Shown here: positions 46,684 to 59,574 of the stretch, piece by piece
How positions within the stretch are numbered: position 1 is the first letter of the stretch
Layout of the letters: each line of letters starts with the position of its first letter
Assembly: GCF_949987515.2 (NCBI RefSeq)
Contig: NC_082695.1
Location: forward strand, 72,752,466 to 72,816,465
Length of the DNA: 64,000 nt
Source of the DNA: Delphinus delphis
Taxonomy: Eukaryota > Chordata > Mammalia > Artiodactyla > Delphinidae
Direction: 5' to 3'
The notes under the pieces: generated by a model
What the model was told of the DNA's origin: nothing
The model's database searches: none
What the model saw: the letters and a program-made list of their open reading frames with translations, nothing else
Translations under genes and position numbers: made by a program

Positions 46684-48734
46684 TCCGTACGTGTGTAATG
46701 GAATAGGTGTTTTAGGGTGGAGAAGGTGTTGTGGGTATGTTCCCCCCCTTAATGTTGCTAGGTAAAGCTTGCTGTGGTATTTATTTTATCAAAGAATGAT
46801 CGCAATGCAAATAATGTGATTGGCGTTTCCGATCATTTTGCCATGCTGGGCTCTTGTAAAATATTTCCCACCCTTTTGTGCACTTACCTGAGGATGGGTG
46901 AAAAGTAACAGTGTTTCACTTACCCAGGGGGATCTCCTCTCCCTGTTTTCTCTTTGAGGAGCTTACTCTTTCATTCTCTACTTCTCCATTTAATTAGTAG
47001 CGGTAGAGGGCAGGCAGTGAGCTTTTAGAAAGGTGGTGAGATACACATTCCCAAACAAAGGGGCATGAAGACAGCTGCCTTTCATCTTAGGTCTTTTTAA
47101 AAAAATGACTTATTATGATTATTATTAAAAATCCCTGGAAAAGAGAATTCTTAAAGAGCGTTTTGGGAAAAGCAGCTGGATAAATGAATCACATGCATGT
47201 CAGTGTAGTTTCTGCTTTGTCTGCATTTACAGTTAGTGTCAGAATCGACCCAGAGCACATCTTACCACTTTTGTCTAGGTGAGTTAATACTGATGATCTT
47301 AATTGGTGTCTGGGGCAAAAGTGAAGGATGGAATGTAAACAGAATCAGGGTGTGTGAGTGTGTGTGTTTGTGTATGACTGGGTTCACTCCTGTACGTTGC
47401 TGGAGGGGAATTTAGGGCTGTATAGGGAATAGCAAGAGGTGATGAGGACATTATATTGATTGATTGAGTGGTGGCCATGTTGGTGATACTATTTAGTTCC
47501 ACACACTATTCCAAAAGACAGGTCACATCTGTCTTCCCTTTTCAGCTTGCCTTACCAGTGGTGAGGGAAAAAAAAAAAGGCAGGGCTGTTTTGATGACTT
47601 CACATTTTTATGGTATTTGCTTTTTATGGGAGGTTTCATGCTGTCAGGTTGCCCTTCGGAAGATCAGGGATTGCCTTCGTGGAATATTAACAAGAAATTG
47701 TTGAATTTGAACAGCTTGTTTCGTCTTCCTGAGTTAGCCTGTGTAAGAAAACAAATGGAAGATTTTAACAGGCTCTTAAAGTAGATGCCTGATGAAGCAA
47801 ACAGCAGGGTTGTTTTCCCAAGGCGTTCGCTTCAGCTCATACAGTTGGTGTGCTGTAGATCATCACAAACAAAGATATTTTGATTGCTGTGTGGAAGAGT
47901 CACCTTATAAACCTCTTAGCTAAATAGGCATTCGTACCTAGCAAATTTCATAAAAGTTTGTATTTTCATTGAAGGTTGGTGAAAAGCATTATCGTGTGTT
48001 TGGCATGCACTTAGTTGTAGCCCGTCACAGAAAGACGCTTTAGCTCTAAGCGCTGCTGGTGATGAAGCATTGCATTAACCCAGAAAATCGCGGGATGCCA
48101 AGACAGAGGGCATTGTTCCTAGGTCTGTCCAGCTTGTCAAATGAAAGGGATTAAATGTGGGCTTTGCTTGTGTGAGTGCATGTGCTGTTTATTTTTTATT
48201 GTGCCTTTCTGGCTGGGGTTCCTCTGGTGAATTATAGTTCATATTCACCCGGATTCAAATTAAGTCCATTTAGGTAATCAAATTGGAAATTGCTATCAGA
48301 CGAAGGGCTTTTGGTATTGGAGGGATTAGCAGATTAAGCAAATTTCTGATTCAGGGCCCAGGATCAGATTTGATTTGGAATCAGAACAGTTTGGACTAGT
48401 TTCTGCATTTGGCTTAGTTCCTTGGTGGTTTTTTGTTTTTGTTTATTTTTTGGCAAGCTGCAGCCCATTTTGGCATAGTTTACTCGTGAATGTTGCTGTT
48501 AACCTTCTGAAATCTTTTATTACAGCATCTCAGAAAGGTATCCTTTATTTACAAGATTTTCTGGTGAGTGAAAGTTTGATAACTTTTTCCTTAGATATGG
48601 CATTTACATTTTTGGCGGTTAGAATGAAACAAATGGCATAGAGACGAAGGCCAGGCTGACGTGGGATGATACTTTGACACCCTCCCTCTTTATTTTATGC
48701 AAATAAGGATAGTTGGCTAACGTTTCATATGTTT

Positions 48735-48915
48735 TCTCTACACCTGGCACTGTGTTAAGCCTTTATGCACTTACCGTCTCATTTAATTGTTGTAAGAACC
48801 CAGTGAGGTGTGCTATGATTTACAGATGAATGGAGGCTCAGAGAGGTTAAGTGACCTGCATAAGGACCCAGAGCGAGTTAAGTTGTAGAGCCAGGATTTG
48901 AACCCAGTTCTGTTG
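48735..48915 (-). repeat. MIR, antisense
   Basis: 'cacctggcactgtgttaagcc', then 'ggctcagagaggttaagtgacctgc', then 'gagccaggatttgaacccag' follows MIR antisense. Confidence 0.9.
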
Positions 48916-49552
48916 ATTCCACAACCCTAGTTTTTAACATGCTCCCTCTCTTCCAAGTACTTGAAAAGTCTTCATAACTAAGTTATTCAGGATAATGTAG
49001 GAGATAAATGTCAGGCGTTGTAAACTGATGGCTTCTGGCCACAGATGACCAGGGACCCTGCTTAGTATTATCTCCATAGTGTTTTAAATCTTGGGAATTT
49101 TCATGGAAAATGGTAAAAATCTGACTTCATTGGGGCTACATTCTCACCTGGCAAGTTAATGGGTCTGAGTTGTGGCCCTTGAGATGTGGCAGCTGTGCTA
49201 CAGTTGCCGCGGTCTCTTCTTCTCCTATAGTCTTAGGAGTCTTCTTGCTCATTTGCATATAATTACCCGCTTCATAACAAACATTTAAGGTTAACCTTTG
49301 GCATAGATATAGTATTTTCTTTACTCCAAGATGCTGTCAATTTTAAGATGCACCACTGTTTTGTCGACCACTAAGAAAAGAAAAGCTATCAAGCTGTGAT
49401 AATACTGTTGATTTCATGAAGCATCATTATTTCAGAGATGTTAAAATATGAAAACAAGGATGTGTTAGAATTTATTACTTACTCTAACCGGAAGCCTGGG
49501 ATAACCCTGGGTCATCAGTTTCAAACACCACGCCCCATCAGTCAGTAATTTT

Positions 49553-49858
49553 TTTTTGTGACTGTGTTGTGTCTTCGTTGCTGTCTGTGGGCTTTCTCTA
49601 GTTGTGGTGAGCAGGGGCTACTCTTCTTCGCGCTGCGCGGGCTTCTCATTTCGGTGGCTTCTCTTGTTGCGGAGCACGGACTCTAGGCGTGTGGGCTTCA
49701 GGAGTTGTGGCACATGGGCTCAGTAGTTGTGGCTCACAGGCTCTAGAATTCAGGCTCAGTAGTTGTGGCGCACGGGCTTAGTTGCTCTGAGGCATATTCC
49801 CAAACCAGGGATCGAACCCCATCTGCGGGTTCTTAACAACTGCGCTACCGGGAACGTC
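49553..49858 (-). mobile_element. CHR-type SINE, antisense, older long form
   Basis: Flanked by cagtcagtaattt on the left and cagtcaataattt on the right. Body includes repeated gtagttgtggc units. Confidence 0.9.
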
Positions 49859-50404
49859 CAGTCAATAATTTAAAGTCAGCTCCACTCAGATTCCTGCTCT
49901 TCTGTCTCAGAGAAAAGGGCTAGCATAAGGGAAATGCTCTTAAGTGGACATCAGCAGAGAAGAAACAGGGAACCTAGCTGCTGGGCCACCTGATTAGCCA
50001 CATGTGAGTAATTGAGAATAGTCGTTAATGTATAGAATGTGGTCCATGTGTGTTTTCTAGAGATTACTTGAGAAACCCTGCAGGCCATCTTTGCAGCTGT
50101 GCAAAAAATGGTCACAAGATTGCTTTCAGAAATTACAGTTTGGGTATTGTTTGGATCGGAAGGAGGATGCTGAGAGGCCACTTCTCAGAGGAACATAAGC
50201 CTTGTCCCTTCATTCCAGCTCCAAGTGCCTGCCGGAGTCAGGCCTATCCCTGCTGGTCGGGGAGCTCTCTACCCAGGACATGGGCTACCCCAGTTACATG
50301 TGTCATTACTGCTAACATTTGAGAAACAGATCCTAAAAGGGCCTAGGTTTTATGGTGACATTTGAAAGCAGTTTTTAAAATCGGCCAATATAATGTACTG
50401 GTTT

Positions 50405-50613
50405 TGTTTTGCTTTGTTTTGCGGTACGCGCGCCTCTCACTGCTGTGGCCTCTCCCGTTGCGGAGCGCAGGCTCTGGACGCGCAGGCTCAGCGGCCATGG
50501 CTCACGGGCCCAGCCGCTCCGCGGCATGTGGGATCTTCCCGGACCGGGGCACGAACCCGCGTCCCCTGCATCGGCAGACGGACTCTCAACCACTGCGCCA
50601 CCAGGGAAGCCCT
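50405..50613 (-). mobile_element. CHR-type SINE, antisense, young
   Basis: Tail ttttgttttgctttgttttg, then gcggtacgcgcgcctctc through gcgccaccagggaagcc. Confidence 0.93.
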
Positions 50614-50863
50614 AACGTATTGTTTTAAATTCTCCTCTCTGTTGGTTTTTCTTTGCTTCAAGGAGTCTATGGAATTTGCAAGAAATTGACATTCTAATGT
50701 ATAGTCTGCTGAATTTTATAGTCAGAATGTTTATTTGAATTATGTCCTCACTGAAAAGTAGTTTCCTTAAGGAATACAATTTTTTGGTCAAAGGCATGAG
50801 GAGAGTGGCAAATGGGAATCCTCAGATGACTGCAAGTTCTTTTCCATGTGGAATGCAATTTAA

Positions 50864-51009
50864 TTTAAATTTTAAATTTTATTATATTTCATTTTTTTGG
50901 CCTCGCCATGAGGCTTGCGGGATCTTAGTTTCCCAACCAGGGATTGAACCCTTGCCCCCTTCAGTGGAAGTGCAGAGTCCTAACCACTGGACCACCAGGG
51001 AAGTCCCCA
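50864..51009 (-). mobile_element. CHR-1-type SINE, antisense
   Basis: Exact 13-bp duplication gaatgcaatttaa at 50851-50863 and 51010-51022. Body: tttggcctcgccatgaggct through ctggaccaccagggaagtcc. Confidence 0.93.
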
Positions 51010-51024
51010 GAATGCAATTTAAAG

Positions 51025-52855
51025 GGAAGTGATTGAATGGGGCCTGGGCACCTGTCTCTTCAATGCAGCGAGTGCCCACATCACCAAGGAAACTTCCTTG
51101 GAAAGTTGTTTGGGAATTGTGGGAGCATCCGTATGCTTGGTATACATTCAGGAGAAATATGAATAATCTCAAGAAAGAAACCCCTGACGTTAAGAATGGT
51201 TTTGGAATGTGACATCATCACAGCAGTACTTTAGAATTCCTGCTACATTGCTTCTGCACGCACCCCAAAGGGAAGAAACTGTATGTTCATTGATAATTCA
51301 TAACCTTTCTGTATTGTGCAGTTATTTATATAATACCATAAAAACATGGTAGTATGTGACTGGTGGAAGAAACAAATTAATTTCTCTGTGATAGATTGAG
51401 ATCATATTAAATTTTTAATTTTGAGTTAAGAAGACGTTTAAACAGGTTTTATTGCTGCTTTTGAATTTTGGGTCCTAGACAAGTAACAGCAGTCAAAAGA
51501 GACCCTAACTGGAGTTTTTAAGCATTTTGATGTGGTAGGTCTTTGAGTAAGTGTTTCTGTCCTACTGATAGATTTGGGAATTGGTAATAAACCTGACTAC
51601 ATAGTGATCTTTTGACAATCCATGTAAAAGAGGATTAAAATAATAAACGAGTCATATGATGATGATAAGTATTAAGGTCGTAGGATTAAGGAAGAGCATG
51701 AGAAGTGTGACAGTGTTACTTTCTGTTTTTATATTGTTTCTCTTCCAGGTCACAGTATAAACAAATATATTTCATTTTCCGACTATAGGTGGCAACGTTT
51801 GTACTGTTTCTGTTTAATGATGTTACTGTTGGTGTTGCTTGTTGGTGGAATATAGAAATGGGAGGATACTTTAGAGATGAGGATAAAGAAACTAGATTTA
51901 GAAAACAATATTCTCCTATTAACTAAAAAGTCAGTTCTTTACTAAAAACACTTAAAGTGATATTTCTCATTGTGGGCAGTATCAGGAATCATCTGTTTTC
52001 CAAGTTTTTCAGGGTTCCTCTTATCCGGAACATATTAAAATTTGGGGGAGGGACAGGCATTTGGATTTGGGGGAAAAAGCCCCCATAACATACAAACACA
52101 CAGGAAAGGTCCTTTGAGAACCACTGTCACATCCTTTCTTCTTGGGTGCATAAGGACTTCTGAATAATTCTCCTTGCATTGTACAGACCGTTTCATGATT
52201 GCTGTCATTGACTTTGAGAGAAACTAACAATCTTCACTACTCCCGTGTATTGAATTGCTGGAGATATTCTTGCTTCCTGAGGCAAGACCGCGGCTCAGGT
52301 TCCGGCAGAGAGAAAAGCAGTGCTTAGAGATCTGGGACACTTATTTCATGGAAATATAAGATCTCCTATAGGCATAATGTTTTATTCTGAACCCGTGTGG
52401 CCTGAATTAGGCTTTAGGTGAGAAGAGCTGTGTTACATAAGCACGTCCCAGGTAATGAGCTTGAATTTGACGCTTTGGTCGACTTTTTTTCCCTGAGTTC
52501 AGAGTCCCGTATTGATTCAAAACTGGCCAAGTTTAATGGTGAGGCTATCAGATTCCCTTGCTGTCATCAAATTCACTGTTTGGTAACTTCTTGGCAGGCA
52601 GGCGTCCACTGAGAGACTTCGTATTCTTTTTATGCTTCCTATTCACCAGGAAAAAAGGGCCATTCAAAAATGACTTTTCTTTTAGTGTAAAATGCTGCGA
52701 CGTGAAATCCATCCTGTGAAGATGCCCCCTGGCGGGGATTGTAGGGATGGTGGCCCCATGCAGGGGATGAACACACCCAGGGAATAGTCCCATTGCTGGT
52801 TAGGGTGGTGGCCCATCACCCGGGACTTGTCAGGGCTTCCCAGATAATGCTGAAG
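51025..52855. other. NEDD4L intron 1, no exon recognised
   Basis: A/T-rich intronic DNA with short frames only. No clear transposon. Confidence 0.5.
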
Positions 52856-52860
52856 TGAAT

Positions 52861-53053
52861 TTTTTTTTTTTTGCGGTACGCGGGCCTCTCACTGTTGTGG
52901 CCTCTCCCGTCGCGGAGCACAGGCTGCGGACGCACAGGCTCAGCGGCCATGGCTCACGGGCCCAGCCGCTCCGCGGCATGTAGGATCCTCCCGGACCGGG
53001 GCACGAACCCGTGTCCCCCGCATCGGCAGGCGGACTCTCAACCACTGCGCCAC
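52861..53053 (-). mobile_element. CHR-type SINE, antisense, head truncated
   Basis: The T-tail is followed by gcggtacgcgggcctctc to actgcgccact, where it stops short of the usual ccagggaagcc head and no matching duplication is seen. A small later deletion is likely. Confidence 0.9.
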
Positions 53054-53054
53054 T

Positions 53055-54410
53055 TGAGTGGCTTAGGTCACCTCTGTGGTCACCTCTGTCTTCCAGATGG
53101 AGACAATGTGTTCCATCTGTGTGACTAGGTCCCTCCGGACTGAGGGAGCAGACCCGGGTGGGGACCCTGTGGAACAGCGGACAAGGGCCTGAGCTGTGCC
53201 TCTTGTGATTCTTTTTTTTTTTTTTTTTTTTTTGTGCCTCTGATTCTTGCCTTTGTTAATACAGTTTTCATATTTTAATTATATTTCCCATTTTCAGCCT
53301 TGTTCAAGACCCGGCTCTTCCTGGTCTCCTCAGGCGCAGTTCTGGATCACACTTCGTGTCTTTTAGAGCACTTTGTAAAGCTGGACTTGCCCTTGTGGGT
53401 TGTCATAGTAGTGAGGCAGCTGCAGCAAGAAAGATGGACAATTCACGCCCACCTGGCTGGAGGTCACGTGGAGCAGCCCCAGTTGAGCATCTGTTTTAAT
53501 GTTTAAAACTTCAAAGTTAAACAGGTTTTTGGCGATCTGTGTGACTTAAAGTTTTGAATGTACATATTGGCCACCGTGTTAGGTGTCACCAATGCGGGGA
53601 CTCCAGGGAAGACAGGCTTGGGTCCCAGGTAATGGAGCAGACGACGAAGATCCTCTCTACTGACTTTTCCTGTTGTTTAACTGAAGATGTTTGTATCGAA
53701 AGGGTTAGTTTTTATTTACATGTATTAAGTTTTGCTTTTTAGTGCTGGAAGTCACCTTGGTCTGGTTTTCCCAGAAAATGAAAGCAAGCCGATGGTACTT
53801 AGAGACTTATTTTGCTTCGTAAGCACTCAGTATTAACTATTCATGAGAAAAAGTGGGTGGATGTGTATCCCGCTCAATTAGAAGCTCTACATACTTCCGA
53901 CTCTCCCAGCTACTATCAGCTCTCGAAGAATGGGAATCCGTTAAATATCCGGTGCTTCTTTTCTAAGTTTCCATTTTTTTCCTCTCTCAGTTAATCAGTG
54001 GTTTATCTTCGGGTGTCACCAGAGTGCTAACTTCATCTTCATTGGCAATTTGGTAAGGAAAGGGGAAGGAGTGTGGGGTTTAAAAAAAAAAGCAAAACCG
54101 AGCATCAGTTTGCTTCCTTCTATCCTTTCTTCTCATTCCTTTTGTGTTTTGTATACTGTGTGTGATGATTAGGAAGCAGCTGTAATTAACAGTAAGTTGG
54201 TTTTTAAACTTGGAACTGGCTGTATTTCCTTCTCGCCTGTTAACTCCTGAGGATAAATGAACGTGGTTCTTGAATTAAGCTGTAACTAGAGTGAGCTGAA
54301 CTCTGTTGATTTTGAGTTCCAGAGTATGTTTTTGCGGATAACTGAGAAGTTGATATGGGCTGCGCTGCCTGCCTTTGGAATAGAGGTCTTAATTGTCAGT
54401 GCGTGTTATT
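53055..54410. other. NEDD4L intron 1, no exon recognised
   Basis: A T20-class homopolymer is at 53212-53233. Otherwise unique intronic sequence. Confidence 0.5.
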
Positions 54411-54427
54411 AGTGAAAGAGAACATTT

Positions 54428-54775
54428 TTTTTTAAATGGAATTTCTTCAGGTTTATTGAGATATACTTGACATATAACATTGTATAAGCTTAAGGTCTAC
54501 AACATGATGATTTTTTAAATATATTTTTTAACATCTTTATTGGAGTATAATTGCTTTACAATGGTGTGTTAGTTTTTGCTGTATCACAAAGTGAATCAGC
54601 TATACGTGTACATATATCCCCATATCCCCTCCCTCTTGCATCTCCCTCCACCCTCCCTATCCCACCCCTCTAGGTGGACACAAAGCACCGAGCTGATCTC
54701 CCTATGTGATGCGGCTGCTTCCCACTAGCTAGCTATTTTTACATTTGGTAGTGTATATATGTCCATGCCACTCTC
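54428..54775 (-). mobile_element. L1 3' end with apparent 3' transduction, antisense
   Basis: Exact 17-bp duplication agtgaaagagaacattt at 54411-54427 and 54776-54792. Read on the minus strand, the L1 3' UTR ends with its own AATAAAGATGTTAAAAAA near 54530. It is followed by about 85 bases of other sequence carrying a second AATAAA, then a final A-tail next to the duplication. The insertion site on the minus strand is CTT|AAATG, as expected for the L1 endonuclease. Confidence 0.88.
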
Positions 54776-55024
54776 AGTGAAAGAGAACATTTAAGCTGGA
54801 ACTAAGAGCTTTTCCTCCTTTGCTGGGAGAAGTGAGATGGAGAAGGGTATTTATTGTGCAGCCACAAGGATGGGAGAGGGGGTGGGGAGATATTGAAGAA
54901 TATTTAATAACATGGAGATGACAGTAATATAATAGTACGTGGGAAAAGTAGGTTACAAAACACTGGGTGTGCTGTTTCTCCAAAACAGTAGAATCCTATT
55001 GTGGTTAAAAGTGTTTATGCATAG

Positions 55025-55228
55025 GGCTTCCCTGGTGGCGCAGTGGTTGAGAGTCCGCCTGCCGATGCAGGGGACACGGGTTCCTGCCCTGGTCCGAGAA
55101 GATCCCACATGCCGCGGAGCAGCTGGGCCCGTGAGCCATGGCCGCTGAGCCTGCGCGTCCGGAGCCTGTGCTCTGCAACGGGAGAGGCCACAACAGTGAG
55201 AGGCCCGCGTACCGCAAAAAAAAAAAAG
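55025..55228 (+). mobile_element. CHR-type SINE, sense, young
   Basis: Exact 14-bp duplication gtgtttatgcatag at 55011-55024 and 55229-55242. Near-consensus body. Confidence 0.96.
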
Positions 55229-55244
55229 GTGTTTATGCATAGGA

Positions 55245-57640
55245 AAAATGACCAGGAATATAACCCATGATGTTAATGGCAGTTATCTTTAAGAAAAGGA
55301 ATTACAGGTACTTTTTCTTGTCTTTTTTGCTTGCTTAATGTTTTCTATATTTCTACAACAAACTTTTTTTTTTTCTTAACATAAGAATAAGTCTGAAAAT
55401 GAGGTAGAAAGAAACCTCCCAAATGCATGTGCTTCAGGCTTTGGGTAAAATTAGAGCACTTGTTCCATCCAGATATTATAGTGTTTGCTCAGTTGGGCAC
55501 ATTTTATCAACGCCCTGCTTTGTGCTTTGTATCTGAGGACATCAAGGTCGTTGCGTTGCCACTTGTGCCTTTCAGTAGCCTCCCAAGGTGGGAAGTGGAG
55601 GGGAGAGGTAAAAGGTTGGTTATTTTTTCAGAAAAAGTGGCTGGTAAATCCAATCTTCTTTTCACCAGCAGCTTGCAAACTAGATGTTTCATTTTCTCCA
55701 CTGTAGACACGTATGATTTTTCATCCTTCAGGGCACTACAGTTGCATTAAAGTCATTTAAATCTTTAGTAGTGTTCTGACTTTTTCGTGTGTGTACTATG
55801 AAAATGGTGACCTGTGATCAAACTCAAATTTGTTTCTCTGTATTTTGTTTTCTTGGGTTTCGAGTGAGAGGTCTTGTCGTTACCTAATTGCAGCCTTGAG
55901 TAGCGTTTAGATATCAAGGTGACAACTGAATAGCTATAGTCATAGGGACACATAACAGAGTGGCTGGAAGCTCTTCTTTGTTTTGCCTTCAAGCTAAGTA
56001 ACGTCCCTTGAGTAACGTCCCTCAAGTGTCATTGTTTCCCAGGGTATGTTTCATGGTCGTTCCTTCCTGAACGGAAGGACAGAGTTGGCAAATACTATGT
56101 TACATCTAACCTGGGACATCGCTCTATCCCCCTTCCATCAGCCTTTTAGTGTTGATAAGTGTGTTTAATATGGTGGTAGGTTCCTTGCACACTTATCTCC
56201 TCCGTATCCCCCATCCTCCCCAAAGTTACAGCTTACAGGTGATGGTATCTTAGAATTGTGGCACTTGAGTTGGCCAATCTCAACTTGTGTGTTATGGTAG
56301 CTCCTTGATAGTTGTTATGGCGACTCCAGCCTCATCTCTCTTGTTCAGTTATGATGTGTCTATTAAGAAGTACCCACCTGGACCGTAGGACAAGGGCCAG
56401 CTCAATGATATCATCGAGGAATCAAGTTTGTTTTTCATGACTCCGCTATCTACAGCCTGGCCCTGTTCAGAGGCCTTATTGGTCTGAGGGTGGCTGCCAG
56501 TGGCACTTAGAGCTTTGTTCTCTTTTCCTCCTTGCAGAGGAAAGATAATCGCTTCCTGTGGCTTTCCGCTTAAGATAAATGAAATTTCATTCCCATAATC
56601 ACCCAGGAAATCTCTCGTTGTGTCTCGCTGGCCCACAGAAGCTTCGCTCTGCTCATCCCTCAACCAGCCAGTGGGAAAGAGGGGGTGGAATTACCTTTAT
56701 TGCCTTACTGTTTCAGCCCATAGTGCACCTGTTGGATAATTCACCCACCTTCAGAAATGTCCATGACTTCATGAAATCACATGCTCCCTTTCCCCAGGGA
56801 GGCAACCCAGATATTCATTTAAGTATTGCAGGGATCTCTGGGTGATACACTGTCACTTCTCTTCCACCTGAAAGAAGGTTTTTTTTTTGGTCTAGTGACT
56901 ATGGCTTAATTGGTTATGTTCCCCCCCAACCATCCAGCCTCCAGTGGTGAAGAAGGAACAGGTTATTACAATAAACCTCCCGTTTGGAGAGGGAGAAAAT
57001 AGGGAAGCTCAGGGTGGATGGTTGCTGGCGGAACAGGAGTAATGAGTTGTTGCCTTGGTCAGCCAGTCCGGCAGCTTCCGGCTCTGCTGTGTTGTGTCCA
57101 GTGTGAGGATCCTCCTTGGTCCTTGTCTTCTACAGCCGTGCCTGGATGGATGGGAACTGGCAGAGCGCCTCCTCTTGGGTCCTGCTTGGTGTGAGTTTGG
57201 AACTGCAGGGTGGTTTGTCTGGGAGTTGAGCAGCCATAGGCTGGCATCATCTGAGCTGAATACGTGGCAGTGTTGCTCCCATGAAAACTTAGGTTCCGGG
57301 TGTTTTTGCTTCCAGTCAATTCCATGGGCTGGTAGTGACAGCCAGTGATCTTATCTAGATGAAGTCGGTGCTTCTGGGAATTTCTGTGTCTTAGTGACAG
57401 GTCTCTATGCCCTACTCATCCCATTGTTTCTGCCTCAGGGTGATTCGAAAAATAGCCTCCGATGAAGAGGCACAAAGTTTGGGTCCAACAGACAACAGGG
57501 CACTTAAACTCACTCTCCCTTTGCTTTACCTGCTCAGAATGACCAACTTCTCCAGCCTGGTACTGTGGGACTCACAGGACCCTCCACCTACCCCACCCCG
57601 CTTCGGGCATTCCAATTTTATTTATAATGCTACTGTATCA
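55245..57640. other. NEDD4L intron 1, no exon recognised
   Basis: Several 70-107 codon frames overlap on both strands (55.4-55.75, 56.35-56.85, 57.05-57.35 kb) without domains or paired splice sites. A small duplication of agtaacgtcc is near 55997-56015. Confidence 0.5.
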
Positions 57641-57644
57641 CAAA

Positions 57645-57880
57645 ATCTGTGATAGTTAGGGCTCTTGATTGCAAGCAACAGCGACCAATTCTGATGAATT
57701 TGAGCAGAAAGGGATTTATTGAAGGCATTTTGCATAGCACAGAAGTACCTGGAAAGCTGGAAAACCAAACCTGGGCAGTGGTCAGGGACTAAGGGAGGCT
57801 GGACACCCAGAATTGCAGCCAGAGAGCCTGCAGGAAGCATCTGACAAGGGCTCCAGGGCTCTTAGACGCTGAATGCCACC
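57645..57880 (-). repeat. Old interspersed repeat, family uncertain
   Basis: 'agggctcttgattgcaagcaacagcgacc', then 'agaaagggatttattgaagg' is a phrase common in mammalian repeats, but I cannot name it securely. Confidence 0.4.
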
Positions 57881-57989
57881 TCCGACAGTGTTCCCCACCC
57901 GTCTCTGGATGCCGTGTGGCAGGGCTCCACCTGCGGTAGCTGCATCAGCTCTCTCATTTCCTACTTGTGTTGCGGGTCCTCACAACCAC

Positions 57990-58400
57990 TGTCAGTCTCC
58001 ATGATTCAGCAGGACTCACAAGACCCAGAAATGGGTACACTGACAGTTACAGTTTATTACGTGAAAGGGTAACAAAGCAAAATCGGTAAAGCTGGATAAA
58101 GATGCCCGGAGTGACATCCGGAGGAAACCAGCCGGGAGCTTCCAAGAGGCCTCCTCCAGGGGTGTCACACAGGATGTGCTTAATTCCTCTATCAGCTACT
58201 GTGATCACGTATAGGAAACGTTGTCTACCAGGGAATCTCATTAGAGACTCAGTGCCCAAGCTTTTTATTGGGGACTGATTGTGTAAGTGCCCTCTGCCTA
58301 CCATGTACTAAAATTCCAGGCTCCCAGAAGGAAGGCAGGTGTTTTCACAGTCTGGGCACGCTGAGGCACACTTAGCATTTAGGGAACGTTTATATCAGTG
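57990..58400 (-). mobile_element. ERV LTR-like unit, antisense
   Basis: 'cagttacagtttattacgtgaaaggg', then 'gtgtcacacaggatgtgcttaattcc', then 'agactcagtgcccaagctttttattggggactg' corresponds to a known mammalian solo LTR in antisense as I remember it. The antisense of ttttattgg gives a CCAATAAAAA polyadenylation-type signal. No internal genes. Confidence 0.5.
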
Positions 58401-58939
58401 GAGGGAAGCCAGCCAATCCTGCAAGTGGGCTTTCTAAGGAGAGCAGCCTCAGGCCCGCTACACTGATTCTTTTCTGCCCACTGTCTCTTTGCGTCCCTAG
58501 TGGGAAAACTCAGGCAGGAGCCTCTGATTGGCTCACCACAACCATGGGCTTACATCCTTGCTGCTGGGGGAGGGGTGCGACGAGTCTGTTTCTTCCCCTT
58601 TTAAACTTTTGGTTTCTGTAGTGGGAGATGGACCCAGCCTCCCACCAGAACTCACGCTGTGGGAATCCCCAAACACAGGAAGTGGTGTCTGATGCTGGGA
58701 AGCGCAGCATCCCTCTTCCCAGAAGCAGATGCCTCTTAAGCATGAATCAGGCCCTTCGTGGTGAATGAAGGGTTGCATGAAGGGTTGCAGCAGTGAGGCT
58801 GGGTGGTGTGAACATTTGCCATCCCGGCATCAGGGAGAGGCTGTGACATGTTTTTGCAAATTTCACGTCCCTGAGGGGGGCAAAGTGCCCCCGCCGGGTG
58901 CCATGGGTGTGCACCTGCTCTTCAAGAACCTATAGTATA

Positions 58940-59570
58940 CTATAACAGCAGTTCAGCTGAGAGCTGAATGAGGTGTTGACAGCTGCTTGAGGTTTGGGGA
59001 CAGAATATTCCAGACAGTGGGGATAGCAAACACAGAGGCAACAAGCTTGAGGAACAGAGAGAGAATTAGCCTGGCTGGAGCATGGGGGGCGGGGGTACTG
59101 GCAGGCAATGGTCGGGGGTGTGGACAGGGGACCGATCCAGAGGGCTGGGTTTTCTCAGCACAGTTGGGGAGCCATTGGAGGGTTTTAAGCAGAGGAGTAG
59201 CAGAATCTGATTTGTGGCTTGAAGCAGCTCTGGGGAGAAAGGACTGTTGGGGCAAGGACAAGAATGAAAGCAAGGAGACCAGTCCGGAAACTCCAGTACT
59301 GGTTGGTCGAGAGGTGGTGGTGGGCTGGGGTCCAGGGAAGGGCACAGCACAGTGTGGTGACGTGGATGGATTTGGCCTGTATTTGGAGGAACTGCCTGGC
59401 TCTTGATAGACGGATATGGAGTTACCACCCAGGATTATGGTGTGAGCAATTAGGTGGTCAGTTACCGAGAGGAAGATCTCGAGAGGAAGAAGATTAAGGG
59501 GAAATGGGGAAATCCAAAGGACTGTTTTGATTAGGTTAAGAGTAACATACCTACTCAGCCTCCAGATAAT
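58940..59570 (+). mobile_element. L2 (LINE2) 3' fragment, sense
   Basis: 'gaatattccagacagtggggatagcaaac', then 'ggggagccattggagggttttaagcagaggagtagcagaatctgattt', then 'gcaaggagaccag' is characteristic L2 text. The 139- and 120-codon frames here are shadows of it. Confidence 0.8.
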
Positions 59571-59574
59571 GCCA

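Larger units (their letters stand above)
45830..49540. other. Transposon-poor stretch at the start of intron 1
   Basis: No SINE and no L1 or LTR is recognisable across about 3.7 kb, apart from a MIR at 48.74-48.92 kb and simple GT runs at 46.64 and 47.35 kb. This contrasts with the repeat density on both sides. It contains AT-rich motif clusters such as ATGCAAAT followed by ATTGG near 46.80 kb. No exon or long ORF is convincing. Confidence 0.6.

Noticed and set aside
58987..59428. 139-codon + and 120-codon - frames
   Set aside because: They lie in an L2 fragment and overlap on opposite strands, with no domain or splice structure.
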